From the NCBI GenBank assembly GCA_014773175.1, contig VXCM01002570.1, forward strand, positions 62,001 to 126,000: a DNA stretch of 64,000 bases, given 5' to 3'. The number at the start of each line of letters is the position of its first letter. Position 1 is the stretch's first letter. The position numbers were made by a program, and so were the translations under genes. This DNA comes from Lucifuga dentata (lineage: Eukaryota; Chordata; Actinopteri; Ophidiiformes; Bythitidae). Shown one piece after another: positions 62,981-64,000 of the stretch. Below the pieces are notes generated by a model that was given only the letters and a program-made list of their open reading frames with translations, did not search any database and was not told the origin of the DNA.

Positions 62981-64000
62981 CAAGAAAAATGGTATTTTGA
63001 TATTCTATATTAGGATGTGGTAGTTTTACAGAGATTTATGGATATTCAAGCAACAGCCAAACCTCCTGGGCATTATTTTTAACAAAATAACAACGCTTAT
63101 GTGCGCCACCTTTAGGCTCCCATGTGATGCTACAGCACATTTAAGTAAGGAAACGGATGTAAATGCACTCCAGAAGACAGAATGTATAAATCGTCCTTTT
63201 TGACATCCTGAGTGTCATTCAAACGTTTAGAGGAGTCGCTCTGGTTTTCCTAATCGGTGGAATAACAGGGATAATAATCAGAATTTCATGGCTTTTGTAA
63301 CCGTGCAGCTTGCGAATCGAGTGTTTCTTCCTGGGATGAAGTTACTATGAAGGAAGGGAAATTCTATAGCTGGTTACCATATCTGCTTCGTGTGTGTTTT
63401 TTGGGCCAATGCAGTTGTAGCATGTCCCTGTACCTGAGTGATTGTCGCTGGGAAGCTTTCTGGTTTTCAGTGGAGTCTCCTGAAATGTGATTGTTGTGTA
63501 GCTAGTGTAGCGTTGCTTCCCACAAAGCTTTAACCAATCATAATCCAGACTAAGATGTGACCGATATGGGTTTTTGAAGGCCGATGTAGTGATATTTTCA
63601 GTCTGAAGTTGCTGAATAATAGAGTTTTCATGCTTAAAATTTAGGGGTCGTCAGCATGTTCCAACCAGATTTCCATCATATTAATAGTGGACCACTGGAA
63701 TGGCCGATATTAGCCCAATATATCATCACCCTAATATATCGATCTAGCCCTAGTTCAGACATGGTTGCATATTAGTGTAGTCCAAAAGTGTATGTGATGT
63801 AAAATTCTTTTCTAGATAAAAATATGTCAGTATTTTCACTTATCTGCACAGAGTAGAGGAAGACTGGAATGATGATCCAGATTCTCTGGAATCATCATAT
63901 AGGATAAAGCCAATATTAATCCATACGTATCCCAAAATTACCTCACTATCAAGTGATTTCACTACCTCACCCACAGATGGAAAAGTAACCATAATTCTGA
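62981..64000. other. sequence downstream of hlf, nothing recognised
   Basis: No open frame, repeat family or RNA gene recognised to the end of the window. Confidence 0.5.

Overview
The window is nuclear DNA from a vertebrate, very probably a ray-finned (teleost) fish. It is AT-rich and intron-rich, full of microsatellites, homopolymers and non-autonomous DNA transposons. The two genes give proteins close to human FOXK2 and HLF, from comparison with the human proteins as I remember them; no search was run. No prokaryotic features (operons, CRISPR, phage) are present.

Layout: about 1-3360 is upstream intergenic DNA. foxk2 (plus strand) has its start codon at 3805 and stop at 15850, with nine coding exons that splice in frame into a 617-residue FHA plus forkhead transcription factor. 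Its 3' UTR probably runs to about 17243. A 35-kb gene-poor stretch (about 17.2-52.0 kb) holds copies of a TTAA-flanked MITE, older repeats and microsatellites, with no convincing gene. hlf (plus strand) has its start codon at 52489 and stop at 61301, with four coding exons giving a 300-residue PAR-bZIP factor. Its 3' UTR probably runs to about 62980. The last kilobase shows nothing recognisable.

Both genes encode DNA-binding regulators: FOXK2 is a forkhead factor linked to metabolism and autophagy, and HLF is a D-box-binding PAR-bZIP factor with circadian and haematopoietic roles. They lie head to tail about 36 kb apart; nothing in the sequence shows shared regulation.

The most striking non-genic signal is one foldback MITE family: 11 full or nearly full copies plus a fragment. 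It has about 85-bp terminal inverted repeats, ends TTAAAGGACCAT...ATGGTCCTTTAA, keeps TTAA at both ends, and occurs in two age classes. One copy is rearranged into a giant palindrome. There are also a hAT-like element with an 8-bp target duplication, a pair of elements with ends reading CCRTATATACTC, and three perfect 15-16 bp hairpins.

The assembly has a systematic artefact: single-N gaps flanked by identical 62-67 bp direct repeats (unmerged contig ends) or splitting homopolymers. One lies in the hlf 5' leader and creates a false in-frame N-terminal extension of the hlf reading frame.
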